Shown: piece after piece, positions 36,281 through 51,200 of the stretch
How the letters are laid out: every line of letters starts with the position of its first letter
Numbering within the stretch: the first letter of the stretch is position 1
Assembly (NCBI GenBank): GCA_003260075.1
Contig: QLIY01000067.1
Location: 186,001-250,000 of the forward strand
DNA: 64,000 bases
Direction of reading: 5' to 3'
Origin: Phallusia mammillata
Taxonomy: Eukaryota; Chordata; Ascidiacea; Phlebobranchia; Ascidiidae
The notes under the pieces: generated by a model
What the model was told of the DNA's origin: nothing
The model's input: the letters and a program-made list of their open reading frames with translations, nothing else
Database searches by the model: none
Position numbers and translations under genes: made by a program

Positions 36281-39200
36281 CTGCAGAACGAGATTTTTTA
36301 GGATGATTTTACCAGAGGTATCTTTTAAGTGTTGCAGGTTTAAATGAAATATATTTTTGCTTTGTGGCCCCCCCCCCGGCAAAGGAATGTCCGAAATCAT
36401 CCGAACCCCCGTTGTCATGGTAATGGTCCCTTGTTTTTCTGCAGAACGAAATTTTATAGGATAATTTTACCAGAGATATCTATAAAGTGTTGCAGGTATG
36501 ATATCGTTGTGGGAGAAATATATTTTCGGAATTTGAAAAACTTACAAGTGCGACTTTCTGGTTTCCCGTTTCATGTCGAGTTGCATCAACGAATCGAGTC
36601 GATCTCCACTCAGTTTCGCTGCAATAAAGAGATTTAGCGTTTTGATACATCAACCGCCGAGCATATGCAATTAGATAATTCGTCTCATTCCTAACGTTTT
36701 AACAATAGTTGTTGCTACCATAGAAATAAACATGAAATTGCATTGTACATGAAGACTTGATTTCGACAAAAATACACTTAAATTTGTCATTACCCCCCCC
36801 CCACCGCCGAGCATATGCAATTAGATAATTCGTCTCATTCCTAACGTTTTGACAATAGTTGATGCTACCATAGAAATAAACATGAAATTGCATTGTACAT
36901 GAAGACTTTATTTCGACAAAAATACACTTAAATTTGTCATTATTTTTACCTGGTTTTGGCAGATGAACTGGCTGTGTCCGCATTTGGGTTGGAATAAATT
37001 TGTACTTGTTTGTTTCACCGCCAGAGGGCAGCTCGGAGAGCCAGGTCTCCGCCACCAAGGGCGACTCCTGGCGGAATGTCTTAGTCGGCCTACACAGAAG
37101 GTTGCATTGAAAGACGGTTATGTGCTTTTTATATCCTCAGTGGGCGGGCAACGCCTAAATGCGTTATGCTCACATAGAGTCCGCCGTCGATCTGCCCGTT
37201 TTATTACAAGTCCGTTAAATCATTATTTATTTGATTTATTCAACTCAGTGACCTCTTTTCATTCGACTCGTCAGTTCCCCTGGGTTGGAGCAATGCCGCT
37301 TAAGACTCTTGCTTAATGAAACACAAATGGTCGCGATTAGAACTTACAACTTTGTGAACAAAATGCGAAGGCCAAGCCTAGTCACAACCAAAAGCTCAAG
37401 TTTATCTCCCCCCCCCCGGTTGGAATAAATTTGTACTTGTTTGTTTCACCGCCAGAGGGCAGCTCTGAGAGCCAGGTCTCCGCCACCAAAGGCGACTCCT
37501 GGCGGAAGGTCTTAGTAGGCCTACATACAAGGTTGGATTGAAAGACGGTTATGTTTTTTTATATCCTCAGTGGGCGGGGAACGCCTAAATGCGTTATGCT
37601 CACATAGAGTCCGCCGTCGAGCTGCCCGTTTTATTACAAGTCCGTTAAGTCATTATTTATTTGATTTATTCAACTTAGTGACTTCAATTTAATTCTACTC
37701 GTCAGTTCCCCTGGGTTGGAGCAACGCCGCTTAAGACTCTTGCTTAATGAAACACAAATGGTCGCGATTAGAACTTACAACTTTGTGAACAAAATGCGGA
37801 AGGCCAAACCTAGTCACAACCAAAAGCTCAAGTTTATCTATAATATGGTGGGTAAGTTTGAAGAGTTAGGAGCACCCAAACAGGAGTTTCATACCAGAAA
37901 AGTCGAGACAGAATTTGTGCACCGCCATTTTCTTACCTGTGAGCTCCAGTAAATGTTTTGTAGTTGATTGGTGCCAATGGCGGATTCTTCTTTCTGGTTG
38001 GCGGGTAAGCATCATGATCTGACCAATAACCTTTCGAGGGAGTTTTTAAACGTGCTACGATCGTTTTCGGGTCTTCCAAGAAAATGTGATGATCAGAAGT
38101 GGATTTAGCGAGATTTAAAGCCTGGTTCGTTGCTTCTGGAAAATGGTTGGGTCATATAGTTCGGTAAGGAAAGCCGTTCACAATTTTGCACTTAGGAGAC
38201 TTGCAGCTGTATCAGTGTCAAAATTTACAATAAATAAATTCAGGCAACTTGTGGAAGTTTAAAATAGTTTAAACTATTTTTCGCGACAAAAACTTGCAAA
38301 AAAGTGGTTTGTTCGGTTTGTAACTGTTGCAGAAATGACGTGCAAATGTGGCGTTAAAACTGTTTGAAATATCTTTGCACTGAACCTTATGCCTTACCTG
38401 ACAGTGATAGTGGCTTCAGCTTTGCAGATGTTTCTAAAACAAAAAGACAACATTTTTGAAACGACATCAAACTGGGAATTAAAGTTTAGAAGATCAAACT
38501 TGAAATATTTTAGTTTTTTTAAAGATAAAATTGCGACGATAACGAATCGATTGTTAAGTCATGACAACAACCCCCAAATCGGCGAAATGAAATACTCTAA
38601 CTTTGACTCATACTTAAGCCGCGCTAATATTTTTTTAAATATGCCAACATATTGCCGGATTTAAAAACATAAGGTTAGAAAACGTATGCAGTATAAATGG
38701 CAAAACAACCTAATTTTTCAACCCATAACATCTTTAGCCTACCTTTATTTCTGGGAGTAATTTCGTCCGATGAATCAGAACTATTGGACGAAAGTTTTCT
38801 CCTCGATATTTTAAACCGGGTTCGGTGCAGAGTTTTCTCTCGAACCAACTTGTGTTCAGGCGGGGGAGGATAATCCGTAGCATCGTGGTGCGATCTCTCG
38901 ATTGCAGGAACACGGGGAAGAGAGGACCTAACGACACGTATAAATTAAACTGTTGCCAAATACAATTTTGTGTTTCTGTGTAACACAGAACTCACAACAG
39001 ATAAAGTTTATTAAATACCGATAGATGGCGTAAAGAGCACAGGTTTTTACATTAACAGTGAGGCTGGGATAGGGTACTGAATTTTTAGTTAGTTTTATTG
39101 CTTTTTTTTATAAATACCCAACCCTAATAACCGTCAGCATTTCACGCAATTTGCATACAAATGATCGCAAATGCTCTTTGTGCCACCTAACGATATTTAG

Positions 39201-40205
39201 CAAGCTATGTCTGATATGACTTCTTGCGTTAGTTGAATTTCTACACTTTTTTCTTTTTACCTGTGTCCAGTGTTTGGATTCCTTACAACGTTAATGAATG
39301 ATCGTTCTTTGTCCGATAAAGCAGCTGAATTTACTGGCTTTGCTCGTTGTCGTGGCAACAGCTGTCGTCTCGTGATTGGCTGATTATTTGAGGTCTCGTC
39401 GTCGAAAGGGAAAAGTTCGTTCCAAGTTACAGGTTCGATGGAAAGTTTTGACTGGCTTTGTTTGTCTGTAAAAAATAACAAAAACGCCCCCCCCCCGGGG
39501 AAGAGAGGACCTACCGACACGTATAAATTAAACCGTTGTCAAATACAATTTTGTGTTTTTGTATAACACAAGAACTCACAACAGATAAAGTTTACTAAAT
39601 ACCAATAGATGGCGTAAAGAGCACAGGTATTTACATTAACAGTGAGGCTGGGATAGGGTACTGAATTTTTAGTTAGTATTATTGTTTTTTTTTTATAAAT
39701 ACCCAACCCTAGTAGCCTCCCCCCCCCCCTGATTATTTGAGGTCTCGTCGTCGAAAGGGAAAAGTTCGTTCCAAGTAACAGGTTCGATGGAAAGTTTTGA
39801 CTGGCTTTGTTTGTCTGTTAAAAATAACAAAAACGTCCCCCCCCCCGCAATTTGCATACAAATGATCGCAAATGCTCTTTGTGCCACCTAACGACATTTA
39901 CCAAACTGTGTCTGATATGAGTTCCTGCGTTAGTTGAACTTCTACACTTTTTCTTTGTACCTGCCCCCCCCCCGCAATTTGCATACAAATGATCGCAAAT
40001 GCTCTTTGTGCCACCTAACGATATTTAGCAAGCTATGTCTGATATGACTTCTTGCGTTAGTTGAATTTCTACACTTTTTTCTTTTTACCTATGTCCAGTG
40101 TTTGGATTCCTTACAACGTTAATGAATGATCGTTCTTTGTCCGATAAAGCAGCTGAATTTACTGGCTTTGCTCGTTGTCGTGGCAACAGCTGTCGTCTCG
40201 TGATT

Positions 40206-40263
<58 letters not shown>

Positions 40264-42189
40264 TTTTTTTATTGTATTCCTGATTTTTGTTTGAATAATG
40301 TGCTGATTTACACTCATGAAAAGTAACAATCATTTTGTTCTTGTTTAAAACTCCACTCTTCACCTAACAACAGGCACTTTTGTGCATTTATAATGGTGGA
40401 AAAAAGGCAAAACATAATAAAAAAACGTATGCAGTAAACCTCGGTTAAACTGGATTCGGTTAATCCCGATCTTTGCCTAATGCGGACAAAACTCGGGGTA
40501 CAAATCATTTGTAATGTGGCAAGGCTTTAACTAATGACATCGGTTAACCCAAAACTTCGCCTAATTCGGATAACTTTTTTGGTCCAAACGGATCCGGATT
40601 AACCGAGGTTTACTGTTTATATAAATTGCAATGTGCGGGTTTAACGAAAAATTAACGCAACAGCATTTCTTTTTCTTAAACACACTTAGCAATATAAAAA
40701 CCAAACGCTCAGACCCCAGTATTACCTGGCCTTCCACGAATCGGGAATTCAGTTTTTGATTTGTTGAGAAACATGGACAGCTGACCAGTCGATGACGACA
40801 CCGTTTGCGTGTCGTTACGTGATTGGTGCTGCCCCCCCCCCAACAGCATTTCTTTTTCTTAAACACACTTAGCAATAAAAAAAACCAAACGCTCAGACCC
40901 CAGTATTACCTGGTCTTCCACGAATCGGAAATTCAGTTTTTGATTTGTTGAGAAACATGGACAGCTGACCAGTTGATGACGACACCGTTTGCGTGTCAGT
41001 ACGTGATTGGTGCTGAAAAAAAGATAAACAGTAAAACTGGACCCTATAACTTCATAATGTGGCATTATTGTTTACCTTTGGTGGGCCACCGGTTAGAACA
41101 GCGGAAATATAACGGTCGCTAGTTGGGGAACTCCCCGATGTAGTAGACGAGTGATTCGCCCAAATCCCATCTTTGGTTGCTGAATGTTCGTATTTGATTG
41201 ACTTTTCTGAGACACTAGAGACGCATGATGAAGGACGAAGCAGTGCGCGTTTCTAAACAAGAATAAAGAGTATATTTTATGTTACAGTGTTGCACTTATT
41301 GGCAGTGGTGGAATTCATTTTTCAGCCGGTTCTTCAGCCTGGGTTTTTAAAATTTGTTTTTTGCATTTGATTGCTAATTTTTGAACCACCAGTTAAACAC
41401 TATTCTCAGTTTGCAAGATATCCCAAACCAAATATGAAATCGTTCTGTAAACACTATTTAAAAAATAATAATAAATCCACACAATAACGTTGTGGTAACA
41501 GCATTCTGACTTACTTTATGCTTTTGCCTTAGTACTGTAATTGAGACTTGAGTTTTCGCTTTTTCCAGTGGAGGTTTCTCAGCAGTTTGAAATTCCTTTG
41601 CTTTGAATGAGTGAGTTTTAAGTTTGTGTCTTCCTGGTTCGTTTTGTGATTTATCTTTGTGAGTTCGTTTCTTGGTGACTTCGCTTTCACACCGACCTTC
41701 CGATGTTATCGCGCAAACCTGACAAGTAAATTTTCACAAAATTAGAACAAGCCCCCCCCCCCTTGAAATTCCTTTGCTTTGAATGAGTGAGTTTTAAGTT
41801 TGTGTCTTCCAGGTTCGTTTTGTGATTTATCTTTGTGCGTTCGTTTCTTGGTGACTTCGCTTTCACACCGACCTTCCGAAGTTATGGCGCAAACCTGACA
41901 AGTAAATTTTCACAAAATTAGAACAAGCCAAAGCGTTTTTATACCGAAAATCGGATGTCTTATGTTTGACATAATACAACACACATTTGAAATAATAGTG
42001 TATTATTTGTTGTATTATATATTCTTTATTTTCAATTGATAAAATGTACGTTAAAACAAACGTTTAAATCTTTATTACATGTGTAAATTTGAAAAAGTTT
42101 ACCGCATTTATTCAACGTAAATGCCCGGCAAAGCGCATAAATGATATTACGCCAGGCCCATTGAAGGCATTTTAACGAGCCCCAAGCAT

Positions 42190-42268
<79 letters not shown>

Positions 42269-45200
42269 AGTTTACCGCATTTATTCAACGTAAATGCCCG
42301 GCAAAGCGCATAAAGGATATTACGCCAGGCCCATTGAGGGCATTTTAACGAGCCCCAAGCATTCACCACCATATGGCAAGGCGTAGGCTAAAATAATCTA
42401 GCCTGCGGTGGGATTCGAACCAACGACAGGAGTCTTTCCGGGACTCGCGCTCTACCAACTGAGCTACACAGGCTCTGTGGAGAATCCGCCGAAAGTTGAA
42501 TCGCAAGCACATTTGCCTGCCTCGTTGGTGGCACATGTATGCTTCGTAATAGCCCCCCCCCCCTCGCGCTCTACCAACTGAGCTACGCAGGCTCTGTGGA
42601 GAATCCGCCGAAAGTTGAATCGCAAGCACCTTTGCCTGCCTCGTTGGTGGCACATGTATGCTTCGTAATTTGGAATCACCGGTTCTCGTGGAATTTGATA
42701 CAGAAAAATTGAATTGAACTCAAAAGAATTAGGATTCGAATCTCGAACCGAATCCAAATAGAATACCAGCTTACCGTAAACGAGTAATCGGTGTCTGGTA
42801 TAAGTTTGGTCGCCTTGTAGCTTCGATCAGTTCCGGAATAAATAACTTCTTTGTTCGCTAACAATTCGAAACGAAAGAAGCGGCCAAGCGGAACGGACGG
42901 CGGGTTCCAGGTCACGTGTACCTCGTTTCGACCAATCACAGTCACCGCTGGTCGACCAGGCGCATGAGCTCCTAAAAATAGTAAATTTCAAATGTATCAA
43001 ATATTCATGCCTCGTAACAAATTAGAATATTTTTGATTATAAGGTACCTGCAGGTAACAAGGCCCCTCAAAAAACTTTTGCCTATAACTAAAAAAACATC
43101 CCCCCCCCCAAATTTCAAATGTATCAAATATTCATGCCTCGTAACAAATTAGAATATGTTTGATTATAGTTGTATTTTTAATAATGTTTGGAATTTTTTG
43201 TGTCGCCTAGGAAAAACGGTGCATTATCTGGGCCATGTCAACATTTTAACACGTTTTCAATAATTTTCAACTTATTGATTTGACCTTTTTTTTATCATAA
43301 AACATCTTTGTAAAATTGGTTTGCTCTTGTCGTTTAATCTACGCGGTGATCTACTTAAGCCCAGTGTTTTTTTTAAGGTGTTTTGGGACCGTTTCGGTAA
43401 ATTTTTTCCAGCGGTTTCCCAAAATTTGGGAAAAAGCAAATATGGCTATTTTTTGGNGAAAACTTTGTTGCGACATAAACATGAGAAATATAACTAAAAT
43501 ATTTATGGTTGAAAATGTACAATGAAAAGTCTAAACGTTCGCGCCATTTACAATATTAGGGGGGGGGGCAAAAAAAAAACGTTTTTGCAAAGGAGTGTTT
43601 GGTTCATCAGGAGCCTTAGGAATCTAGGAACAACTTATGCTTACCGAGCTCATCTGTACATGTAGTTAAGGTGGATTTTTCTCCACTTCCCTTGGATGTG
43701 TTGGCGCACACAGAGATCGTATAACTGGTGGCGGGAAGCAGACGACCGACGATAAACGATAATTCCAGGGTTGTGTCCAATATCTTGTCCCCTGTATGGA
43801 GTAAAATTTTTAAAGTAACCTTGATTTGTATCTTACGGAATTTAAACTTATTACGTAAAAGTTTTTTCTAATGTGCAAATGCGAACTTTTGTTCTGTTTG
43901 AATAAAAATTGCATTTTAAAATTTACTAAACTTATATTTTGGCATGTTCTTTGGGTTTTTGAAGCGCTGTACTTTAAAGTTTGAAAGCAATAAGCAAAAG
44001 TTTCAATTTGCTTGTTAATAACTTTAAGTCAAAATTAAACCTTTTTTACATGAAAAATATAGCCACAAATCTATCGTTACGTCATAGACGCGTGACGTCA
44101 TGAGGGGGGGGGGGTAAAGTTTGAAAGCAATAAGCAAAAGTTTCAATTTGCTTGTTAATTACTTTAAGTCAAAATTAAACCTTTTTTACATGAACAATAT
44201 AGCCACAAATCTATCGTTACGTCATAGACGCGTGACGTCATGATTGCCAAGCACCAGGAAGTGTTTTGACGTCACACAGTGACTGTTCAAGCGTCACATT
44301 TGCAAATCGTTTTTATCGAAGTTTAGTGAAATTTGATATACTTACCAAGATATACAGTATAACCTCTCAATACACCGTTTGCTCGTTCTGGTGGATTCCA
44401 CGCAAATCGTAGGGGGGGGGGAAATAACACACAAATTGTGTGAATCGAATGTAGAAAAGTATTTCAATCTATTCGAAAACATTTTACACCCGGAAAGTAA
44501 GGTATACTAAAAGAACCACCACCAGTAAAGAAAACTTTGTTGCGACATAAACATGAGAAATATGACTAAAATATTTATGGTAGAAAATGTACAATGAAAA
44601 GTCTAAACGTTCGCGCCATTTACAATATTAGAACAAACTCTGATCATATAAAGCAGTGGTACCTAACAGGGGAGGAATTTTAAAACTTTTGGAGGATTTT
44701 ACCTTAATTTGTACATGTGGTTTGTAAACAAACACCCAAGTTTTGGGAATATAACCTGTGAAGTTGATAAAAGACCCAATTTTAATAATATTTTGCATTT
44801 ACTTTATTGTTTATTGGGGAGGAACGAAAATGTTTTGAACTGTTAAGGAAGGAATTGGTCGATAAAGGTTGGGAACCACTGGTATAAAGTAAACTTAGCA
44901 CTTATTAGGGACTTTTGGAAACGCTGACAAATAGTATTTGCCCGAACTTCAACAAACATATTTTTCTTTCCATTAGTTTAGTTACGCAAAGCACTTTTGC
45001 CCAAACCGGTCATTTTTTTAGTTTCAAATCATAACAAATACGTCAAATGAGATATTGTTATGTCATACATGTATTGTGTCATATTGTTATGTCATATATT
45101 GTGACGCAATAACAGACCATACTTGACGCAGAACCGGGCTTTATTATGAGAGAGCAAATAGAACACTTCCAGTTTTAGCCTAGCCCTAACCTCTAGTATT

Positions 45201-48200
45201 TAATTTGTGGAATATCTCACAACCAAAACAAAAGATCCCTTAGATCAGGGTTTAGCAACCCCAGACACGCCAAGTAATTTATAACTTAATATTCCAGCGC
45301 TGTTTACTGTCTACATTGTTTGTTTCAAATTTGTTATGATGCAATACTGAAGGCATTGTTAGCTTTGTGATTTCAAGAATGATTTACATTTTATCCTGTT
45401 TTTATTCAATGCAAGCATGGTGTGTAATACAGCGGTTTGCATTACATGTTTACATGAATAAAAACGCAACCTATACGACGAATTTACCGTGTGACTTTAT
45501 CTATTTATTGCAGTATGCTGTAACAGTGGATAACAGATGTGTACAACCTTTATCACAATTGGATGATAAGAACGCTTTATATAACAGACGTTGTCTTTAT
45601 TTGTTCCAAAACACGCTTTTATTTGTTTTCAAAATTAATTTATGAATGTCAGAAGTATTGGTACAGACATTTAATGCATAAAATGCCTAACATTTTGACA
45701 CGACTTGTAAACAAAACTGCGTTCAATAGGTTGCCGACTCCTGTATCATGTGTCCTCGGCTTAAAAAAGGAGAATCAACATCTTCAAACGATTAAGAGGT
45801 CACATTAATCATTCTCTGGCCGTGTTGACGCATGTTGTGGTGACCTTAGAAGTCATGGGTGGCACTACAAGTCAGTTCAATAGACCCTTTGGCCGAACTT
45901 GGACGCCCAAAAGCCCAACACAATACAGCGTTCAGCAAAAAGCAAGCACACTGACGGCCGTTGAGCATTGACATAAGGCCGGCTACGGTGGTTTCACGAC
46001 CCATCTTTCAATGGCTGAAGCACTTTAAGGTTGTTTACACACTGCTGAGAAAAGTTCTTCAGTCGTTTAATGGTTTTGTCCATCACACGACGGCTTGAAA
46101 TTAATGACATCGGTGGTACGAACGACGCCCTTTAAGGTGTGTTAATATTTACTTGTTTTGACCTTTCATACTGGGAAATGGTTTTCGATGGTAATGAGCC
46201 GCGAAGTGTTTTACAAAAACGGTTTCTGCACAATAGCGATCGTGTGAAAAACGAGCGTTGTATAGCGTTGAGAACATCGATTTTTTGTCGTTTTGTCCCT
46301 TTTGTGCGCAGCAATGTCACAAGTGTTAGTTTCAAAGTCAAGTTTTAATATAAGGCCAATGTCTGGCCTTACGCTCGGCGACAAAACGCACATCTGGTTA
46401 CCTTTTGAGGGCCTGTCAGTAAACCGCTGGGACAACCGGGGCCAATTTTACAGTGCTAAACTTTATACACCTATATCTACAGTGTGTGTAAATTTGATTT
46501 GGATTAAACACGTTTTATTGACCAAAACGTAGAAAAACATTCGCGTCAGGCAAAAAAAAAAAATCGAAAAAAACGTACGAAAACAATATGTGTCGATAAT
46601 TACTGCAGAGGTTTTTGCAGAAATACAGAACTACTGAAAACAATTTAAGTGCGACAAAAACACGAATAAACGCGTGAGTTTTCGTTAAATATAATGATTT
46701 TTGGTTTCTTTAGTAAAAATTTAAAGCCTTTTACGATGCCTACTTATATTTTAATACAGTGCATGTAGTTCGAAGCATTTATCACTATTTTTTTACTATT
46801 TGTAACATTTGTTTGTGTCTTAAAGACGGTTTGAACTTAACACATCCCCAAAGATACTGGCTGCAAAAAAACAGCTGGCAATCCAATCGCCTCATTAGGT
46901 GAGTTTAAACAAACCCATGACCGCAAAACATCTTCGCAAACTAATAAAACTAAATAACCACTGGAAGAACGCTCATAAAATGGTTTAAGAGTTTTAGTTG
47001 AGTCATCAAAAAAATGCTTAGTCACCTGTTGTCACGGTAACCACGTCGCTGAATGGGCTTTCGTCACCAACAGACGAAGCTCTGAGTTTCAGGTTGTACG
47101 TTGTGTTGGGGGTCAAACCATCCAATGTGACGTCACTATCACGACCTTTGTATAGGATTTTTGGCCCTGAAAAAAAAGCTGGAGTCATAACGCTACAAAT
47201 CCTAATAACGAATTTTTTGTACTCTAGTTACTCGCTTCTTGTTAGAAGTATAGTTCGTTACTGAAGTCAGAAATTGAAAAGTTTGATTGGTTTGTTTTGG
47301 TCAAAGTCTCACATACAATCGTTTTCCTCATATTTTAAAGGACTAATTTTTGCTTTTAATCTGTTCAGTTTCGGTTGGTAAAATACTCCCGATATCATGC
47401 AATACCATGTTTTAACTCCAAATTTTTTACAAGGTTTGTGGAGTCAGATTTTGGAGTTTTTTAAACATTGTCGAGTTGAGGTTATGATTATGTTATACTC
47501 TTGGCCAATTTTGTTAATATAACAATCAATACACTCTGCAAGGTTAATACAAACGCTCTGTTTTGGATTTGAGGGGGGGGGGTAAACATTGTCGAGTTGA
47601 GGTTATGATTATTTTTACGACTTTTGGCTATTTTCGTTAATAAAACGGCAATAAATTGTGCAAGGGTAACATACAAGCTTTCTTTAAAGCTTGAGTCAGT
47701 TAACTTACATAATTTCCGACTCCCAAACCCTGCTTTGACTTTTCACTACTAATATTTAAAATTACAAAAGAGCCACACATAGGGGGGGGGGTAAAATATC
47801 ATAGAGGCAGTGACCTACCACCCAACAGGTAACATAGAGGCAGTGACCTACCATCAAACAGTTAGCATAGAGGCAGTGACGTACCATCGAAGAGTTTGTA
47901 GGTGATATCCATCCCACAACTAGCTTCCATGGCTTTCCACTTGACATGAATTGAAGTCGAATCCAAGACTTTCACAACAGGAGGATCGGGACAACTTAAA
48001 CGACGCAACTGGTTGATTGTTTTCTGGATTTCCTCGTTCAATTCTGCGGCAAAAGAGTTTCAATTGTTATGTAATATGTCGAGTCATTTCACAAGCGAGT
48101 CACAAGTCGAGTGGCGTTGTTTTTAAAATATGTTGAGTAGCGGTGCTTAGTGACTCGTCTCAATTAGTAAAGTCGAGTTTTGGAGCAGTGGATTCGAGTA

Positions 48201-51200
48201 ACGCCGAGTTTTTGTCAGTGGTGAGTTCAAAATGTCGAGTTTTTGTCAAAAGCATTTCGAGTGAAGTCGAATTATTTGTCTGCAATGACTCGGGTACAGG
48301 CGAGTATTTATCAGCAATAACTAGGGTAAAATCGAGTTAATTGTCAGCTATGACTCGAGCAAAATCGAGTTTTGTCTGCAATGAGCCAATGACTCGAGAA
48401 AAGTCGACTCAATGTCAATGGAGCCCGAGTGATTCGGGGGGGGGGGAAAATCGAGTTTTGTCAGAAATGACTCGAGAAAAGTCGACTCAATGTCAATGGA
48501 GCCCGAGTGATTCCGAATAAGTGTCCATAAATGACTTGAGTAAATGGAGTTACTCGAAATAAAGGCGAGTTTAATTCAGCAAAGATTCGGGAAAGTCGAG
48601 TAATTGTCAACATGGTCTCGATTGACTTCGAGTCATTTATCAGTGGGGGGGGGGATCCATAAATGACTTGAATAAATGGAGTTACTCTAAATAAAGGAGA
48701 GTTTAATTCAGCAAAGATTCGGGTAAAGGCGAGTAATTGTCAACATGGTCTCGATTGACTTCGAGTCATTTATCAGTAGTGACTCGAATCAAGTCGAGTT
48801 TCTTAATACCAATATCTCAAATTGACTCAATTCATTACCAAACTCTAATTCTAATTGAGGCTTAAATCAAGGTCAAAACTTACAACATTGTTTTTGTGTG
48901 TAAAAGCCAGACAAGTCGTGAACTATTGCGAGCAAAACTTAATTTCACTTTCAGACGGATCTTTCGTAACGGCTCTCAGTAAACATCTGTCAACTTTACA
49001 ATCCTCCAAAACCAATATCATCGAGCAGTAGGAATACAAAACACAAAACCAAAACCAAATATTGCGGCTTTCCAGTTTTTGTGACCAGCAAAATCGAAGT
49101 AAAGTAAACAAAATGGAACTATATGATATTTTAAACATGAACTGGAGGTTATGTAAAGTTATTGCGGAATTTGACAGTAAAACTGGCGCTTGTTTTAATT
49201 TTCATCTTAGTTTCAACTGTTTGAAAAGCTCTTTGGCAATTTTATTTAAATAAATTTCCTATTATTCTATTACAATAAAATAAATTCTATTACAATAAAA
49301 CTCGGTTAATCCGGACCCGTTTGAGCCCAAAAATTTAAGATCCGAATTAGGCGATGTCGATTAGTTAAAACCTTGCCACATTACAAATCATTTGTTGTTT
49401 GAGTTTTGTCCAAATTAGGCGAAAATTAACCAAATCCGGTTTTAATCGAGGTTTCTACTATATTCCAAAAAAATAATTTCTTTTCTTTAAAAAAGTGTGT
49501 TGTTAGATTTCGTATTCATTACAAGACTTTTCATTGCAAATACATGTTTGTTTGCAGCATTAAATCAGACCTTTTACTTTACACATACATTCACACGAAT
49601 ATACATTTCCACCGTCTTTCACAAATACAACAATAAAACAATCTTTTAATTTAAGCGCACAGATACCTTTGGTGTTGGAAGCCTTATTGAAGTTCCTGTT
49701 AAGGGCATTGGAGACCGACTCGTTTTCACGTAACTTAAGAACCCCTCGTTTGTGGCTGGACATGGTTCGTAGAGTCCTGCAAAGCAAAACAAGCCGGGTT
49801 ACGAAGTCCGGATACTGTATGGCAAACATACATGTGTAATATGGAGATAAACAATCCAGTACTGCGGGCTTGTTTTAAGGATGGTACACGGTTGCCTATA
49901 GAGTATGTGGTAAACGGTAACAGGTGTCCTGTATTGCGTCATTCGACTGATATTTGGTTTGGTTGAGAGACACCTCGTCTAGCTAACAGGGGTTTACTTC
50001 TACAAACGTGGCTGTTTTAGAAACCAGTTTGCTTTCGTAACATGTTTTCGGATTATTGTCAACAATAGACCAGGGGTTAGCAACCTTTTTTTCGTTGCCT
50101 ACTACATTAAAGCAAACTTTTTATTGCGGACTGGCTTTTACCAACACAAGAATTGTCCGATACTGAAATTTAAGAGCTCTGAAAAATGTGTGGACATGGG
50201 TTGGTTTGGTGTTATGTCTTTGGGAACGACCATAAACAATCTGGAGAAGAAATGTTTCACTAGCCTAATGTTGATTATTTAAACATAGCCTAAAATCTGA
50301 ACGTAGTTAACTGGCGTTACTGTAACAGCCTCAACTACCCATCGATTTTTCGTGTAATGGTATATAACATTAGGATGGTACATAAAAAAAAATTGCAAAG
50401 CACTAGTCATACAAACATTCCGTCATTAAGGACATCACTTGCCAAAACGTACAAGTTTTTGTGAGTAGATTTTGCGCGTAAACTACAAAAAACATGTTAA
50501 ACAACATCGTACAGCACTTACATGGCGCTAAACCAAGCAGCCTCAATGTCGTCTTCGTTAGAAAGCAGCAGCAGTAGACGGTTAACGACTTCTTGGAAAG
50601 AGGAGTTTGACAAAACTCTCTGGTTGCCATCGGCGTCCATTGCCAGGCAACTGACAGCAAAACAAGCGTTTTTCGCGCTTCCCATGTCACCCTTCATCAA
50701 CATTCGACATAAAGATGATATCTGCAAATGGGTTTAAATGTTAGATTTAGTTATTGGTTTTGCAAAAATTGTTATCTGTGGTTTATAAGCCAGAAATTAT
50801 TTCTTGTGTTTGAGGCTTTTTTACAACTGTTTGTAAACAATACTCGTTGAAGGCTAATTTCTTCAAATAATTACAATTTTAGGTATTTTTGTATTAATTT
50901 CAAAATTTAAGCATTTTACTTTAGTGTGCAATAAGTTAAAACCAACAAAAAGACAAAAAAATAATTTTGATAAGTTGGCTGCTTTCATTGTATCGGTAAA
51001 TTGCTTTAGTCAGATTTTTGATGCTAAACTACTTAAAATTCCATTTTAATATTTCGTGCAAGACTCGTTCGTACCATTTTTTCAGTTTCTTTGCAGTTGA
51101 GAAGTCTTTCCTTGCCAGGTGACATATCCAGCATTCGGCCGATAGCAAATGCTGCGTTCATACCACGTCCTATATTGAAACATAAATTAGATTATTTTCT

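Noticed and set aside
36699..37058. A 119-aa minus-strand ORF with an internal repeat
   Set aside because: Joins the real exon 36950-37089 to intron sequence and then to its allelic copy; the repeat comes from the C-run back-step.
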